A stretch of DNA of 64,000 nt from JBBBNV01 sp037137075. Its GTDB lineage: Bacteria > Bacillota > Bacilli > Paenibacillales > NBRC-103111. A model generated the notes under the pieces. It saw only the letters and a list, made by a program, of their open reading frames with translations. It was not told the origin of the DNA and did no database searches. Each line of letters starts with the position of its first letter. The stretch's first letter is position 1. The stretch spans positions 9,976-73,975 of the forward strand of contig NZ_JBBBNV010000023.1 of NCBI RefSeq assembly GCF_037137075.1, written 5' to 3'. Of the stretch, positions 17,700 through 26,882 are shown in pieces. A program made the position numbers and the translations under genes.

Positions 17700-17980
17700 T
17701 GGGGCTTCGTTTTGCCCGATCTGCCTCTGAACAGCCCCAGCACGTAGCCGATAAAGCCGGCCCCAAGCGCCGCCTGCAGCGCAAACAGCATACTTTCCGT
17801 CTCCGACGGCAGCTCAAAAAAGGGCGAAAACCACGGCTCATAGGACGGATGAAGCGTCTGAATCATTTCCTCCGCAGCGCCGTCGGCCCCGCCGAATTCC
17901 GCATCCACCAGCAGCAGCGGCAGCACCGCCAGCAGGATAACCCCGAGAAGAATCAGCACATTTTGGGTGCTTCGTTTCAT
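17696..17980 (-). CDS. cbiN: Cobalt transporter accessory protein CbiN
   Basis: A 94-residue protein with two membrane segments (about 5-25 and 65-87) joined by an acidic extracytoplasmic loop ([15 protein letters not shown]), the usual CbiN build. It is needed with CbiM for cobalt capture. Overlaps both neighbours by ATGA, so translation of cbiM, cbiN and cbiQ is coupled. Confidence 0.92.
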   Translation of the reverse strand: MKRSTQNVLILLGVILLAVLPLLLVDAEFGGADGAAEEMIQTLHPSYEPWFSPFFELPSETESMLFALQAALGAGFIGYVLGLFRGRSGKTKPQ

Positions 17981-18744
17981 GATTGATCGGCCCCTTTCAT
18001 TTTGCGCTGCAGCAGCGACAATTCCTGTGTGCTGAAGGATTGCAGCCAGTTCCAGATCAGGACCGTCAGCAGCCCTTCACTAATCGCCAGCGGAATCTGC
18101 GTAATCGCGAAGATGCCGCCAAACTTGGCAAAGGATGCCGCAAAGCCGCCCACCTCAGCAGGAAAAGCAAGCGCAAGCTGAACCGAGGTCACAACGTAAG
18201 TGGACAAATCCGCGAGCATCGCCGCCGCAAAAATCGCAAGAAGCTGCTTGCCCGTAGCTTTCATCAGCGTTTTATATACAAAGAAGCCGGCCACAGGACC
18301 CGCGACCGCCATAGAAAATGCATTGGCGCCCAGCGTGGTCACTCCGCCATGGGCGAGCAGCACCGCTTGGAACAGCAGAACGATGGAGCCGAGCACGCTC
18401 ATCGGCAGCGGACCGAACATCACAGCTCCAAGCCCGGTTCCGGTCGGATGCGAGCTGCTGCCGGTAACCGACGGAATTTTCAGCGCGGACAACACAAACG
18501 TGAAGGCGCCTGCCAGCCCGAGCATCATTTTGAGCTCCGGCGTTTCCTTTGTAATTCTAGCGATCGCGCGCAAGCCGAGAATAAAAAACGGGATAAAGAC
18601 GACCCACCAAAAAATCGCCCAGCCTACCGGAAGAAAGCCTTCCATAATATGCATGGCGCGGGCGGACTGCGGCTCGTTCAGCATGAAGTACAGGGTGAAG
18701 CCTGAAACGAGCAGCAGCGTGTGCATTGCTTTTTTCAATGACAT
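17977..18744 (-). CDS. cbiM: Cobalt ECF transporter substrate-specificity protein
   Basis: A 255-residue membrane protein. It has a signal peptide that ends SARA, and the mature protein begins MHIMEGFLP, the exposed N-terminus whose His binds the metal ion in the CbiM/NikM family. Conserved loop [21 protein letters not shown] is present. The AGGAGG ribosome binding site lies 7 bases before the ATG. First gene of cbiMNQO. The neighbouring cobalamin riboswitch supports cobalt rather than nickel as the substrate. Confidence 0.96.
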   Translation of the reverse strand: MSLKKAMHTLLLVSGFTLYFMLNEPQSARAMHIMEGFLPVGWAIFWWVVFIPFFILGLRAIARITKETPELKMMLGLAGAFTFVLSALKIPSVTGSSSHPTGTGLGAVMFGPLPMSVLGSIVLLFQAVLLAHGGVTTLGANAFSMAVAGPVAGFFVYKTLMKATGKQLLAIFAAAMLADLSTYVVTSVQLALAFPAEVGGFAASFAKFGGIFAITQIPLAISEGLLTVLIWNWLQSFSTQELSLLQRKMKGADQS

Positions 18745-18800
18745 GCTCTAACCTCCTGAATGAATAAAAATGACTGCGGCATAGACAGGCGGGACATAGC

Positions 18801-18829
18801 AAAAAACCAATCCGCGGCTTGGATTGGTT
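18801..18829 (-). terminator. Riboswitch-linked terminator upstream of cbiM
   Basis: On the minus strand AACCAATCC (18829-18821) pairs with GGATTGGTT (18813-18805), followed by a run of T to 18801. It lies between the riboswitch and cbiM, as expected for B12-dependent premature termination. Confidence 0.85.
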
Positions 18830-18927
18830 CAGGATACGCACAAATAGAAGACGGCCCCATCCTTCGTAGATGGCCGCTTCATGCTTGTACACCTCTCCTT
18901 TTCCGCGAAGGCACGTGGGTGCTTCAA

Positions 18928-19092
18928 ACCAGGTAGGTCTCCTGACTTGTGGATCAGCGCTATGCTTCGTCTTCCCCGGGCTTTCCCCGAGTGACCATGT
19001 TAAAAAGCAAGCTCCCCAATTACAGTGGCGGGACCGTTCGGGATTCTCACCCGATTCCCTGTTACCCCTTGCCTAAGCAAGGGCACCTGATT
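18928..19092 (-). ncRNA. Cobalamin riboswitch of cbiMNQO
   Basis: On the minus strand: GGTGCCCTTGC, AACAGGGAATCGGGTG, ACGGTCCCGCCACTGTAA and GTCAGGAGACCTACCTGG, in the order of cobalamin aptamers. With B12 bound, the terminator at 18801-18829 should form and shut off cobalt import. The remaining stretch to 19335 holds the promoter area and no gene. Confidence 0.95.
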
Positions 19093-19335
19093 TGTTGTCC
19101 ATATTTAAGTATTGAAGAATAAGTTCCTGCACATGCTTAATGCTTACATGCCCAATTGAAACATAAAGCCTGTCAAAATTCAAGAACCAATTCGGCCTCC
19201 GCCTGCTGAAGCCGGGCATGTGGAATGCGGTGAAGTGACGGGCGATGCGGATGTAGTCCGGCCTTGCCCGAGCGGATAAAAGCAGCACGCTGCCGCAGCA
19301 TGTCCCGGGTACATCAAAAACATGCCCGCACGATG

Positions 19336-19737
19336 TTACAGCAGCCCTTCCAGCCAGGACACAACGAGCCGCACTCCGTGATAGGCTGCCATTTGCAGCA
19401 GCTCGCCAATCTTGTTCGTGATGCGGTTAATGAGCGGGTCCTCGGTCACTCTGGGGCGGGCGGAGGATGCCGCATCGGACTTCGAATCGGCTGCCTTGGC
19501 TTTCCCCTGCTCTGCCGCCTTTGTTCGCCCTGCTCCGGCCTGCTCCCCTGCTGCGGTCCGGACGGCAGCCGCCTGGGCCCCGCCTGAGCGGGCATCCAAA
19601 GCTCCGGTACTGCCCGCCGCTGCGGGCAGCGGTCCGTGAATACGCTCGGTGCCTCGTGAAGCCAGCTCCACACCGAAAGCGATGCCAAAGGCCAGCAGCA
19701 GCACTGCGCCGGCGAACCGCCAATAAAACCTGCTCAT
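19336..19737 (-). CDS. yqxA: YqxA-like membrane protein (DUF3679)
   Basis: A 133-residue protein with one N-terminal membrane segment (about 7-26), an Ala/Lys/Arg-rich low-complexity middle (40-95), and a C-terminal amphipathic stretch (INRITNKIGELLQMAAYHG). The assignment rests on the build and mainly on its place directly after spoIIP and gpr, as in B. subtilis. GGAGGG precedes the ATG. Function unknown; expected during sporulation. Confidence 0.75.
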   Translation of the reverse strand: MSRFYWRFAGAVLLLAFGIAFGVELASRGTERIHGPLPAAAGSTGALDARSGGAQAAAVRTAAGEQAGAGRTKAAEQGKAKAADSKSDAASSARPRVTEDPLINRITNKIGELLQMAAYHGVRLVVSWLEGLL

Positions 19738-19816
19738 AGGATGTACCCTCCATCATAGGACGCTATATACCATTTGTTCACAACTGGACCATGCCGCTCG
19801 GAATCTCCACCAAAAG

Positions 19817-21061
19817 CTACCGCTTTGCCGCGCCATCCCCCGGGGCGGACACCTTCCGGGCGTTCCGGTACAGCTCGGCAATCACTTCGGCCAGCACATC
19901 GGCAGTCCGGTTCATTTCCTCCATCGTGCTGTACGGCCCGCCCACTTCTATCAGAATGCTGTTTGGCGACATCGACTGGTTGTACTCCGCATTCCCGTTA
20001 GACGCTTTCCCGTAAATTCCCTTCGAGATGCCGGGGTGCGTCTCCTCCAGCCGCTTGTGAAGCTGGGACGCGAATTCAGAGTTTTTCTCCCAATTCGGAT
20101 TTCGTTTGCCGACCACAAAATATACCTGGGCATAATCCTTGCCGTCAATATGAACCGTCGTCTGTTTACGTCCAAGCGAGTCACGATGAAGATCAAACAC
20201 CATCTGCAGGTCCGGATGCTGGGCAAAAGCCTCCTTCACCGTTTTGTAGGAGTAGGCGTAGGATTTGGCGTAATTGAACCCTTTTTCCAGCGTCGGATAG
20301 TCTGCATCCGAATGCAAGGTTCCAATTCCGAGCTCGTTCAGCTTGTCGCTCAGCCGCTTGCCGACCTGTGTTACGTTGATTTTCGGATCGAAGGCCAAAT
20401 CCGGGCTCGTAATCCCCTGATCCTTCAGCTCCGGCAGGAAGGATTCCCGGTTGTGGGAGTGGTAGATAAAAATGGCAGGCCCCTTGCCAGCCTCCGCCGC
20501 TCCGGGCTTGGACGTGGCTTCCCCGGCCTGGGCTCCTGCCGCGTCTACTGCCGTTGCCCTGCCGTTAATTTCCGCTGTTGCCGTCGGCGGAAGCCCTTCC
20601 GGCTGCAGCACCTGCGAGGGCGGCGTATAGTCAGCGGGGTCCTCCCCCATCACCGTGCCTTTGCCCGGATACAGCAGCACGGAGCTGTCCGATCGCAGGC
20701 CGGTCATTTCGCCTGCCAGCCAGCTTTTGGGGTCACCCGGCCGCATGCCGGTGGACAGCTGCAGCAGGAAGTGCGCCGTATTGCGGAAGGAAAACACCGA
20801 TGCTTCGGGCGCCTGTCCCAAATGAGGCACCTCCATCGCCAAAATATCCATAAACATGCGGCTGGACATCACCGCCGCCATCCCCTGCATCGACGGCATC
20901 CGTTTCTCCGGGATTTGCCGCTGCAGCACCCCGGCCATGCCCAGAACCGTCATAAACATCATCGTTCCCGCTGTCACCGTGACGAACAAGCGCAGCAGCT
21001 TGGTCATCTCGCCAAGCCGGAACCCGTCATGTGCCGCATCGTCATTCTCGAACCATTTCAT
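19817..21061 (-). CDS. spoIIP: Stage II sporulation protein P
   Basis: A 414-residue membrane-anchored cell-wall hydrolase (amidase and endopeptidase) that, with SpoIID and SpoIIM, thins septal peptidoglycan and drives engulfment. One membrane segment (about 23-45), an extracytoplasmic Ala/Pro linker, then the catalytic domain with IFIYHSHNRESFLP, VFDLHRDS and NSILIEVGG, the zinc-binding and catalytic motifs of the family. GGAGG 7 bases before the ATG. Lies between gpr and yqxA as in Bacillus. Confidence 0.95.
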   Translation of the reverse strand: MKWFENDDAAHDGFRLGEMTKLLRLFVTVTAGTMMFMTVLGMAGVLQRQIPEKRMPSMQGMAAVMSSRMFMDILAMEVPHLGQAPEASVFSFRNTAHFLLQLSTGMRPGDPKSWLAGEMTGLRSDSSVLLYPGKGTVMGEDPADYTPPSQVLQPEGLPPTATAEINGRATAVDAAGAQAGEATSKPGAAEAGKGPAIFIYHSHNRESFLPELKDQGITSPDLAFDPKINVTQVGKRLSDKLNELGIGTLHSDADYPTLEKGFNYAKSYAYSYKTVKEAFAQHPDLQMVFDLHRDSLGRKQTTVHIDGKDYAQVYFVVGKRNPNWEKNSEFASQLHKRLEETHPGISKGIYGKASNGNAEYNQSMSPNSILIEVGGPYSTMEEMNRTADVLAEVIAELYRNARKVSAPGDGAAKR

Positions 21062-21230
21062 AGGCTATCCTCCGCCGTTTGTGTCGTAAAGTAGAGCAGC
21101 ATTCTATCTAGTTCTACTCTATGAACTTGCGGAGTTCGCTAGAACAGCTATAGAGAAAAAAGAGGCCAAGCCCGCTCCCGGCCGGGAGCGCTTGACCATT
21201 CGGTTTCACTATACGCTGCGCGAGTAGCGT

Positions 21231-22259
21231 CTAATGGGTATAGGCCGCCACGTTATCCTGATCCACGGCCTGATGAAGGGCCGCATTCAATCCGCTGGCA
21301 ATGATGTTGGCCATATCCTCAATGAACTGATCGATATCCTTGGGCGTCACCAGCAAATCATGCCCGAGCGGGTCAAGCACCTCTTTGACCATCCCCAGCC
21401 GCTCCTGCTCCGACATGCCATCCAGTAAACCGAGAATGGCGCCGGTATTTTGCGTATGCTGCTGCAAATGCCGCTTCATCAGATCAATCGTGCTGCCCAC
21501 GATCGTGGAAGCGTACACCACGGTAGGCACGCCAATCGCAATAACAGGCACGCCCAGCGCCTGCAGCGTTAGCCCCTTGCGCTTGTTTCCAACCCCTGAG
21601 CCCGGATGGATGCCCGTGTCGGCAATCTGAATGGTCGTGTTGACACGCTCCAGCGCCTTGGAAGCCAGGGCATCGATGGCGATGACCAAATCCGGCTTCG
21701 TCCGATCCACAATGCCCTGTACGATTTCACTGGTCTCAATCCCCGTCGTTCCCAGCACTCCCGGCGCAACGGCGCTTACCTGACGGTAGCCGTCGGAAAC
21801 CTGATCCGGCATCAGCTCGAAGTAGTGGCGGGTAACCATCACATTCTCCACCACCATCGGCCCCAGCGCATCGGGGGTTACATTCCAGTTGCCCAGCCCG
21901 ATAATAAGCACCTTGGCATCCGCCTTCGTTCCGATTCTTTCCAGAAACGACGAGAATTCCTGCGCCAGCCGGGTGGCGACCCGATCCTGCAAATCGCTAT
22001 CCTTGATGCGCAGGCCCGGCACCTCGATCGTAATATAGCGGCCCATCAGCTTCCCGATCGCGCGCGCTCCCTCTTCATCCTTCACATGGAGACGGGTAAT
22101 CAGAATGCCGTCCTCTTCGGATGTCTCACTGTCAACGCCCGGCAGCTGGTTTGGCATTGCATTCCCGGGCATACCCGCCTTGCTGCGGGATGCCACCGCC
22201 ATATCGCGCGCTTCCAGCGCCAAATCGGTACGCACGGAGTACATCGTTAAATCCGTCAT
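21231..22259 (-). CDS. gpr: Germination (spore) protease GPR
   Basis: A 342-residue protease that degrades small acid-soluble spore proteins at germination. The N-terminus MYSVRTDLALEARDMA carries the self-cleavage region (after Glu of TDLALE by analogy with Bacillus). Conserved family blocks VLIIGLGNWNVTPDALGP and IADTGIHPGSGVGNKRKGL are clear. Diverges from rpsT and is followed by spoIIP. Confidence 0.96.
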   Translation of the reverse strand: MTDLTMYSVRTDLALEARDMAVASRSKAGMPGNAMPNQLPGVDSETSEEDGILITRLHVKDEEGARAIGKLMGRYITIEVPGLRIKDSDLQDRVATRLAQEFSSFLERIGTKADAKVLIIGLGNWNVTPDALGPMVVENVMVTRHYFELMPDQVSDGYRQVSAVAPGVLGTTGIETSEIVQGIVDRTKPDLVIAIDALASKALERVNTTIQIADTGIHPGSGVGNKRKGLTLQALGVPVIAIGVPTVVYASTIVGSTIDLMKRHLQQHTQNTGAILGLLDGMSEQERLGMVKEVLDPLGHDLLVTPKDIDQFIEDMANIIASGLNAALHQAVDQDNVAAYTH

Positions 22260-22381
22260 TGCTCGCTCCCCTTTTCAACTGAAATGGTCAGACTTGGCGA
22301 ATCGTTCGTCTTCCCGTATTGTGCCAAAAAAGGGGGGCCGCTATTCCAAGGCTTATCCGCCGAAACAAAAGGTTTCCGGTA

Positions 22382-22410
22382 TTGCATTTTGGTAGGGCGC
22401 ATGTTAGAAT
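22382..22410 (+). promoter_or_regulatory. rpsT promoter
   Basis: TTGCAT (22382-22387), 17 bases, TAGAAT (22405-22410), about 54 bases before the start codon. Confidence 0.55.
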
Positions 22411-22463
22411 ATTTAAAGTTGTCGTAAGACCGTGTATGTACTTGCTAGTAGGAGGTGAATGCA

Positions 22464-22730
22464 ATGCCAAACATTAAATCCGCGATTAAACGGACGAAAA
22501 CGAACGAATCCCGTCGTCTTCGTAACGCTTCGCAGAAATCCGCGCTCCGTACGGCCGTGAAGTCGTTCGAAACAGCAGCAGGCTCCGGTAACCTTGAGTC
22601 CGCAAAAGAAGCCCTCGTGCTTGCTTCCAAGAAGCTGGATAAAGCCGCAACCAAAGGGCTTATTCATAAAAACGCTGCTGCTCGCAAAAAATCCCGCTTG
22701 GCGAAACAGCTGAACGGACTTCAAGCGTAA
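22464..22730 (+). CDS. rpsT: 30S ribosomal protein S20
   Basis: An 88-residue, Lys/Arg/Ala-rich protein starting [21 protein letters not shown], the S20 signature; it binds 16S rRNA early in assembly of the small subunit. The start is fixed by AGGAGGTG 6 bases upstream; an in-frame ATG 9 bases earlier would destroy this spacing. Divergent from gpr, as in Bacillus. Confidence 0.97.
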   Translation: MPNIKSAIKRTKTNESRRLRNASQKSALRTAVKSFETAAGSGNLESAKEALVLASKKLDKAATKGLIHKNAAARKKSRLAKQLNGLQA

Positions 22731-22839
22731 GCAGAAGCCTTTACATGCTTTAAACTTACAATCAAGGGGCTGTTCCATGATAGCAGATTATTCTGTTGTC
22801 GGGACGGCCTTTTTGGCGTTCATGGATTCACGGCTTGAG

Positions 22840-23055
22840 TGGTCGACCGACCGCCGTCATGCAGCGAAACACAATGACGCATCCGTTACAGGAACCGGAA
22901 CCACAGCTGGGGTCTGGATTAGCCATAACAAGCGGCCGACCGGACGCTAATGCAGTTCATGCAGTTCATGCAGTTCATACAGTCATGCAGTTCATGCAGT
23001 TCATACAGTCATACAGTCATACAGTCATGCGTCATGCAATAATGCAGCCAAACCG
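22840..23055. repeat. Dispersed intergenic repeat, copy 2, with 9-mer tandem repeats
   Basis: The 33-bp segment at 22840-22872 equals that at 681-713 with one change (GGTCGACCGACC instead of GGTCGGCCGACC). Downstream similarity continues weakly (GGAACCACAGCTGG, CTGGATTAGC). At 22950-23035 follows a tandem tract built from CAGTTCATG and the related CAGTCATAC units, ending CAGTCATGCGTCATGCA. A 110-codon frame runs through this tract but looks like an accident of the repeats. Confidence 0.75.
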
Positions 23056-23094
23056 TCATGCAGCGCAGCTTGAAATGTGTTTATCAAATCATAC

Positions 23095-23145
23095 AAACAT
23101 CCCCGTACAAGGCCAGCCTTGGAGCTGACCTTGCCGGGGATGTTG
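23095..23145. terminator. Long hairpin between rpsT and holA
   Basis: AACATCCCC pairs with GGGGATGTT around an inner pair (AAGGCCAGC / GCTGACCTT). No long T run follows on either strand, so it could be a weak bidirectional terminator for the convergent rpsT and holA genes. Confidence 0.45.
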
Positions 23146-23207
23146 TGCTTAAACCACGCGATGCATGACCTGATTAGAATGCCATGATTCAAATCAGTCT
23201 GCTCGCC

Positions 23208-24239
23208 TCAGCGTCCAGCTTCCGGAGCCAGACGAAGCAGAAACAGCTCCAGCCCGAGCACCTTGTCCATAGTGCCCGTTTTCATCTTGTAATCCAGCTC
23301 CGCCAGCTGGGACAAAATGCTGCTGAGCCGTGCGCCGTCATAGCGCTTGCCCTGCTCCGCGGCCAGCTTCACCGCATAAGGGTGCAGGCTGAGATAGCCC
23401 GCGATTTGCTGCGGCGCGAACCCTTGTCGCCCATATTCCTTCACCTGCAAAATAATGCGAAACTGGCGGGCGATCAGCAGCAATATTTTAATCGGCTCCT
23501 CCTTTTGCTTCAGCAGGTCGTAAAATATCGCAAACGCCCGCTCCAGCTTCAGTTGAACGATGTTTTCAATAAGGAGAAACACGTTTTGCTCCGTACCCGG
23601 TACGACCAAGCGCCGCACATCCTCAGCCCCTACCGTGCCCCCAGGACCGGCAAAGGTTGCCAGCTTGCGGATTTCTCCCGCAACCGACTGCAGGCTTCCT
23701 CCCGTGTACAGCAGCAGCTCTTCTCCCGCGCCCGGGCCGAGCTGCACCTGCTCCTTCTCCGCCTGCCGCGCCACCCACTGGCGCAGCTCCTCCTCGGTCA
23801 TCGGCAGGAACGGAATAAGCACATCCTTTTCCTTTAGCAGCTTGACGATTTTTTTGCGCTCGTCCAGCTTCTCCGCCTCCACCGTCAGAACGAGCACCGC
23901 AAAATCACTCGGATGCACCATATACTGCTGAAGCTTGTCCACCGGATGCTCCAGCTTTCCTTGATCCTTGGCACCGGTCAAGAATAGGGCGTTTTTGGCT
24001 ACAATCAGCTTGCGCGGCACAATAAAGGGCGGCTCCTGAGCCTCATCGATTGCCGATTCCAGGCTTGCTTCGGTCAAATCCAGCTTCGCCAGGGCGAAAT
24101 CCTGATGCCCCGGCTCAATCAGCTTCGCTGTCAGCTCCGCGATAAACTCATCGAGCAAATATTTTTCCGTTCCGTAGCATACATAAATAGGCTGAATGCG
24201 GCCTTGTCTTAATTCCCGCTTCGCCAGCCGGTAATCCAT
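23208..24239 (-). CDS. holA: DNA polymerase III delta subunit
   Basis: A 343-residue clamp-loader subunit (B. subtilis YqeN type). It opens the sliding clamp within the tau-delta-delta' complex. N-terminal IQPIYVCYGTEKYLLDEFI matches the family start, and the C-terminal part (KTGTMDKVLGLELFLLRL) is the usual ending. The ATG start has GGAGG 8 bases upstream; a GTG 9 bases earlier is less well placed. In B. subtilis comEC follows directly; here it is 25 kb away. Confidence 0.93.
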   Translation of the reverse strand: MDYRLAKRELRQGRIQPIYVCYGTEKYLLDEFIAELTAKLIEPGHQDFALAKLDLTEASLESAIDEAQEPPFIVPRKLIVAKNALFLTGAKDQGKLEHPVDKLQQYMVHPSDFAVLVLTVEAEKLDERKKIVKLLKEKDVLIPFLPMTEEELRQWVARQAEKEQVQLGPGAGEELLLYTGGSLQSVAGEIRKLATFAGPGGTVGAEDVRRLVVPGTEQNVFLLIENIVQLKLERAFAIFYDLLKQKEEPIKILLLIARQFRIILQVKEYGRQGFAPQQIAGYLSLHPYAVKLAAEQGKRYDGARLSSILSQLAELDYKMKTGTMDKVLGLELFLLRLAPEAGR

Positions 24240-24349
24240 CCCCGGCACCTCCCAGCTCGTCGTACTTGCGCTCTATTCTTGTTTATCATAGTTTACAGAT
24301 TTCGTCCAGAAAACAATCCGCTAGCCGGCCTAAGCCCCCTTGATGATAT

Positions 24350-24404
24350 AAAAAAACAAAGGGATCACGACACAGCGATCGCCCGCCTTGCCGTCATCCC
24401 TTTG
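24350..24404 (-). terminator. Intrinsic terminator after the anti-sigma gene
   Basis: On the minus strand CAAAGGGAT (24404-24396) pairs with ATCCCTTTG (24365-24357), extended by inner pairs, and is followed by six T. It closes the sigma/anti-sigma operon. Confidence 0.85.
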
Positions 24405-24525
24405 CCCCAGCACATCATCTATATAAACACCCGGCACAGGCCCCAGGATTCCCCGCGCCGCATGGTTATACGACTTTGCTATACTATACGCCGGAAGCGT
24501 GCCATTGGTGCACAAAATCCGCGTT

Positions 24526-25923
24526 TTAGCCCGGTTTAACTGTCTCTGTTTTCTTGACTAGATCCATGCTGATGAGCTGCTTGACCTCCCCGCTGACCAC
24601 TTGGTAGGTCAGTTGGGTTTCGCTGTCCCAGGACAGCAGGGTCAGCTTGTCGGTCGCCTTCCATTGTCTTGGCGATGTATACAAGACCTCACCGCTGCCG
24701 ATTTTCTTCACGACAATCCGCTGATCCTGAACGACTGCAAGCAGTGTCCCGTCCTTGGAGGACAGCTCCATGCCCGCCGCTTCATAGACAAAGCTTTGCG
24801 CCTTATAGCTGTAATCCTTGGAGGCCAGCCCGCGCGAGTCTGCCGCCGGAGCGCTTTCCTCGGCCCCCGGAGCAGCAGGTGTCGATGCCGCAGCCGACTG
24901 GTCCGCATTCGACGTTTGGCTCTCCGGCATCGGCGCAGGCTCCGCCAGCTTCTTGGACGCGTCGCCGCTCGTATCCGGCTGCGAAGCCGGCTGCGGCGTG
25001 GCGGACGGCGCCGTCACCGTCTCGCGGGGCGCCGGCTGCGAAGCCGGCTCGGAGGCGCTGGCCGCCGGCAATTTCGCTTGCGGCTGCTTCGCTTCCGGCG
25101 CCGGCTGCTCCGCTCCGCTCCCAGCCTGGATTGGAGCCGGCTCGTTGGCACTGGCCGCCCCCGCGCCCGGCGCTGCCTGCGCTTCACTCTCAGCCGCACT
25201 CTGCTTCGCAGCCGCAAGCTCATCCTGCTTGGCGGCGGAAGCTGCCTCCGTGCCCACAGCCTCACCGGCCCCGCTACCGGCCTGCTTATCTTGGGCTGCG
25301 GTGCTTCCTGCCTCCCCAGATGAACCCGATGAGCTGAATTGAGGAGACATCTCGGCGACTTCCTTCTCATCCAGGCCAAGCCCGCCGCTGCTCGTCAGTA
25401 CAATAACCCCGAACAAGGCAGCAGCGGCCAGCGCACCGCCCCATGCCGCGCCGCCTCGCATCCAGCCTTTCCGTTTGACAGGCTCCAGCTGCGCCGCAGC
25501 CCCCGGGCCCCGGCTGGACTTGCCGCCTTCCACTGCGGCAAGCCGCTCACCGCCGCTTGTCTTCAACACTTTGCTTGCCGAAGCTTCCGTCACAGAGCCC
25601 GCAGCCTCCTGCGTTCCCCACTCCTTGGCGGCCAAAGCAATGAATTGCTCCGCACCGTGCTCCACGTTTTCCTCAAGACCCCGGCCCTGCTCACGCAGAC
25701 GGTCAAGCTCATCCAGCCGCGGCAAAAGCGCGTCAACCAGTGAAAATGGCGGCTCCACCTTCGGCAGGCTCACCAGCCCGCTGTGAAGCTGCTGCATTCG
25801 GCGAAACATGGCGGCACAATCGGGGCACTGCTCCAGGTGGGCCGTTAAAGCCAGTTTCTCGGCATCGCTCAGATCGCCGTCCAGCTCACGCTGCATCAAT
25901 TCCACCACCTCTTCACAAATCAT
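24526..25923 (-). CDS. Transmembrane anti-sigma factor with zinc finger and long extracytoplasmic linker
   Basis: A 465-residue protein. Residues 1-40 are a zf-HC2 anti-sigma domain with the motif His29-x3-Cys33-x2-Cys36 (HLEQCPDC), which holds the sigma factor. One membrane segment lies at about 155-180 (GGALAAAALFGVIVL). Outside comes a 170-residue stretch almost entirely of Ala, Pro, Ser, Gln, Glu and Lys, then a globular C-terminal domain (about 370-465) with WKATDKLTLLSWDSE. The ATG overlaps the sigma stop by 4 bases. The disordered linker would hold a sensor domain away from the membrane; regulated proteolysis is likely but not shown. Confidence 0.88.
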   Translation of the reverse strand: MICEEVVELMQRELDGDLSDAEKLALTAHLEQCPDCAAMFRRMQQLHSGLVSLPKVEPPFSLVDALLPRLDELDRLREQGRGLEENVEHGAEQFIALAAKEWGTQEAAGSVTEASASKVLKTSGGERLAAVEGGKSSRGPGAAAQLEPVKRKGWMRGGAAWGGALAAAALFGVIVLTSSGGLGLDEKEVAEMSPQFSSSGSSGEAGSTAAQDKQAGSGAGEAVGTEAASAAKQDELAAAKQSAAESEAQAAPGAGAASANEPAPIQAGSGAEQPAPEAKQPQAKLPAASASEPASQPAPRETVTAPSATPQPASQPDTSGDASKKLAEPAPMPESQTSNADQSAAASTPAAPGAEESAPAADSRGLASKDYSYKAQSFVYEAAGMELSSKDGTLLAVVQDQRIVVKKIGSGEVLYTSPRQWKATDKLTLLSWDSETQLTYQVVSGEVKQLISMDLVKKTETVKPG

Positions 25924-26468
25924 CCCCGTACACCACCCTTCTGATAATCTTGTAATAAGTTCTGAAGCTGCGCCCGGGCCCGGAACAAATACGATTTTAC
26001 CGTGTTCAAGGGCAGTCCCAGCGATTCTGCGATTTCATTATAGGATAAGTCTTGCAAATACCTCAGCACCACAACAATCCGGTGATGATCGGGCAGCTTG
26101 CCGATTGCCTCTTCGATATCTTTGGCCAGGTACACCGAGGCGACTTCTTTTTCCACATCACTCGGACCGGTAAACACCAGGTTGTGTTCCTCAATGGAAA
26201 CGGCTGATTTTTTGCGTCGGAACATATCGATACATATATTGGTGACGATTCGCTGCACCCACGTTTTAAAAAGCGCTTTTTCTTCATAGGTGTGGATTTT
26301 CGTATAAATACGAATGAGTGCCTCCTGCGAAGCGTCCTTCGCATCCTGTTCGTTGCCGAGCATATAATACGCCGTTCGGTACACATGTCCTTCCACTTCA
26401 CGCAGCAGGGCTATCAGAGCGTCGCGATCGCCGGATTGGGCAGCTTTAATCAATTCCAAGGCTACCAC
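25920..26468 (-). CDS. ECF RNA polymerase sigma factor
   Basis: A 182-residue ECF (group IV) sigma factor. Region 2 is visible as YRTAYYMLGNEQDAKDASQEALIRIYTKI...FKTWVQRIVTN, region 4 as LPDHHRIVVVLRYLQDLSYNEIAESLGLP. The start is taken as GTG at 26468, 6 bases after GAGAGGGGG; a TTG 21 bases upstream would lie outside this spacing and too close to the predicted transcription start. It is cotranscribed with its anti-sigma gene and has its own ECF-type promoter. Confidence 0.93.
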   Translation of the reverse strand: MVALELIKAAQSGDRDALIALLREVEGHVYRTAYYMLGNEQDAKDASQEALIRIYTKIHTYEEKALFKTWVQRIVTNICIDMFRRKKSAVSIEEHNLVFTGPSDVEKEVASVYLAKDIEEAIGKLPDHHRIVVVLRYLQDLSYNEIAESLGLPLNTVKSYLFRARAQLQNLLQDYQKGGVRG

Positions 26469-26495
26469 TAGGATCCCCCTCTCGTGCAATTTCCA

Positions 26496-26522
26496 GACGC
26501 AGCCGCGTCCGAAAAAGTTGCA
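26496..26522 (-). promoter_or_regulatory. ECF-type autoregulatory promoter
   Basis: On the minus strand TGCAAC (26522-26517) is followed by a T run and, after 17 bases, CGTC (26499-26496). ECF promoters of the sigma-W type have TGAAAC, 16-17 bases, CGTA/CGTC. The predicted start lies about 20 bases before the GTG. The remaining sequence to 26770 holds nothing recognised. Confidence 0.6.
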
Positions 26523-26775
26523 AAACTTTTATTGTAAATCGAAATATCCGCTTTACCCCAAGCACGTCAGCAGGCAGGCCGGGCCATAGTAAATCCAAGC
26601 GGGGCGAAAAATAGCCTGATCGCTCCGAGAGAGCCTCCCTTTCTCCCTTTCATCGGGCTTAGGCCTGGTTCCGCTTATCTATCAGTCTGTCTACTCTAGT
26701 TTACCACACCCCGCAGCGCGGTGAACAAGATCCGATCCGCCATCATTTATATACGGAGGACCCGTGCAAAAAGTT

Positions 26776-26838
26776 TTGACCAAACGCGAGAAATCATGGT
26801 AAAATTTATTTTATAAACTTGGTTTATTATAATAAACC
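26776..26838 (+). promoter_or_regulatory. Promoter and palindromic operator of the iclR operon
   Basis: TTGACC (26776-26781), 18 bases, TAAAAT (26800-26805). Just after the expected start lies the perfect 18-bp palindrome GGTTTATTATAATAAACC (26821-26838). IclR-family repressors bind palindromes near their own promoters, so this is probably the operator of the next gene. Confidence 0.65.
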
Positions 26839-26882
26839 ATCATACTGAAATTACCTTGTTTTTATAGAAGAAAGGAAGCCTG

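Noticed and set aside
17125..17841. 238-codon frame inside the cbi operon
   Set aside because: It lies out of frame over cbiQ and cbiN, which have strong family signatures; high GC makes long shadow frames common here.
22796..23128. 110-codon frame after rpsT
   Set aside because: It runs through the dispersed repeat and the 9-mer tandem tract (HAVHAVHAVHTV), so it is repeat-derived.
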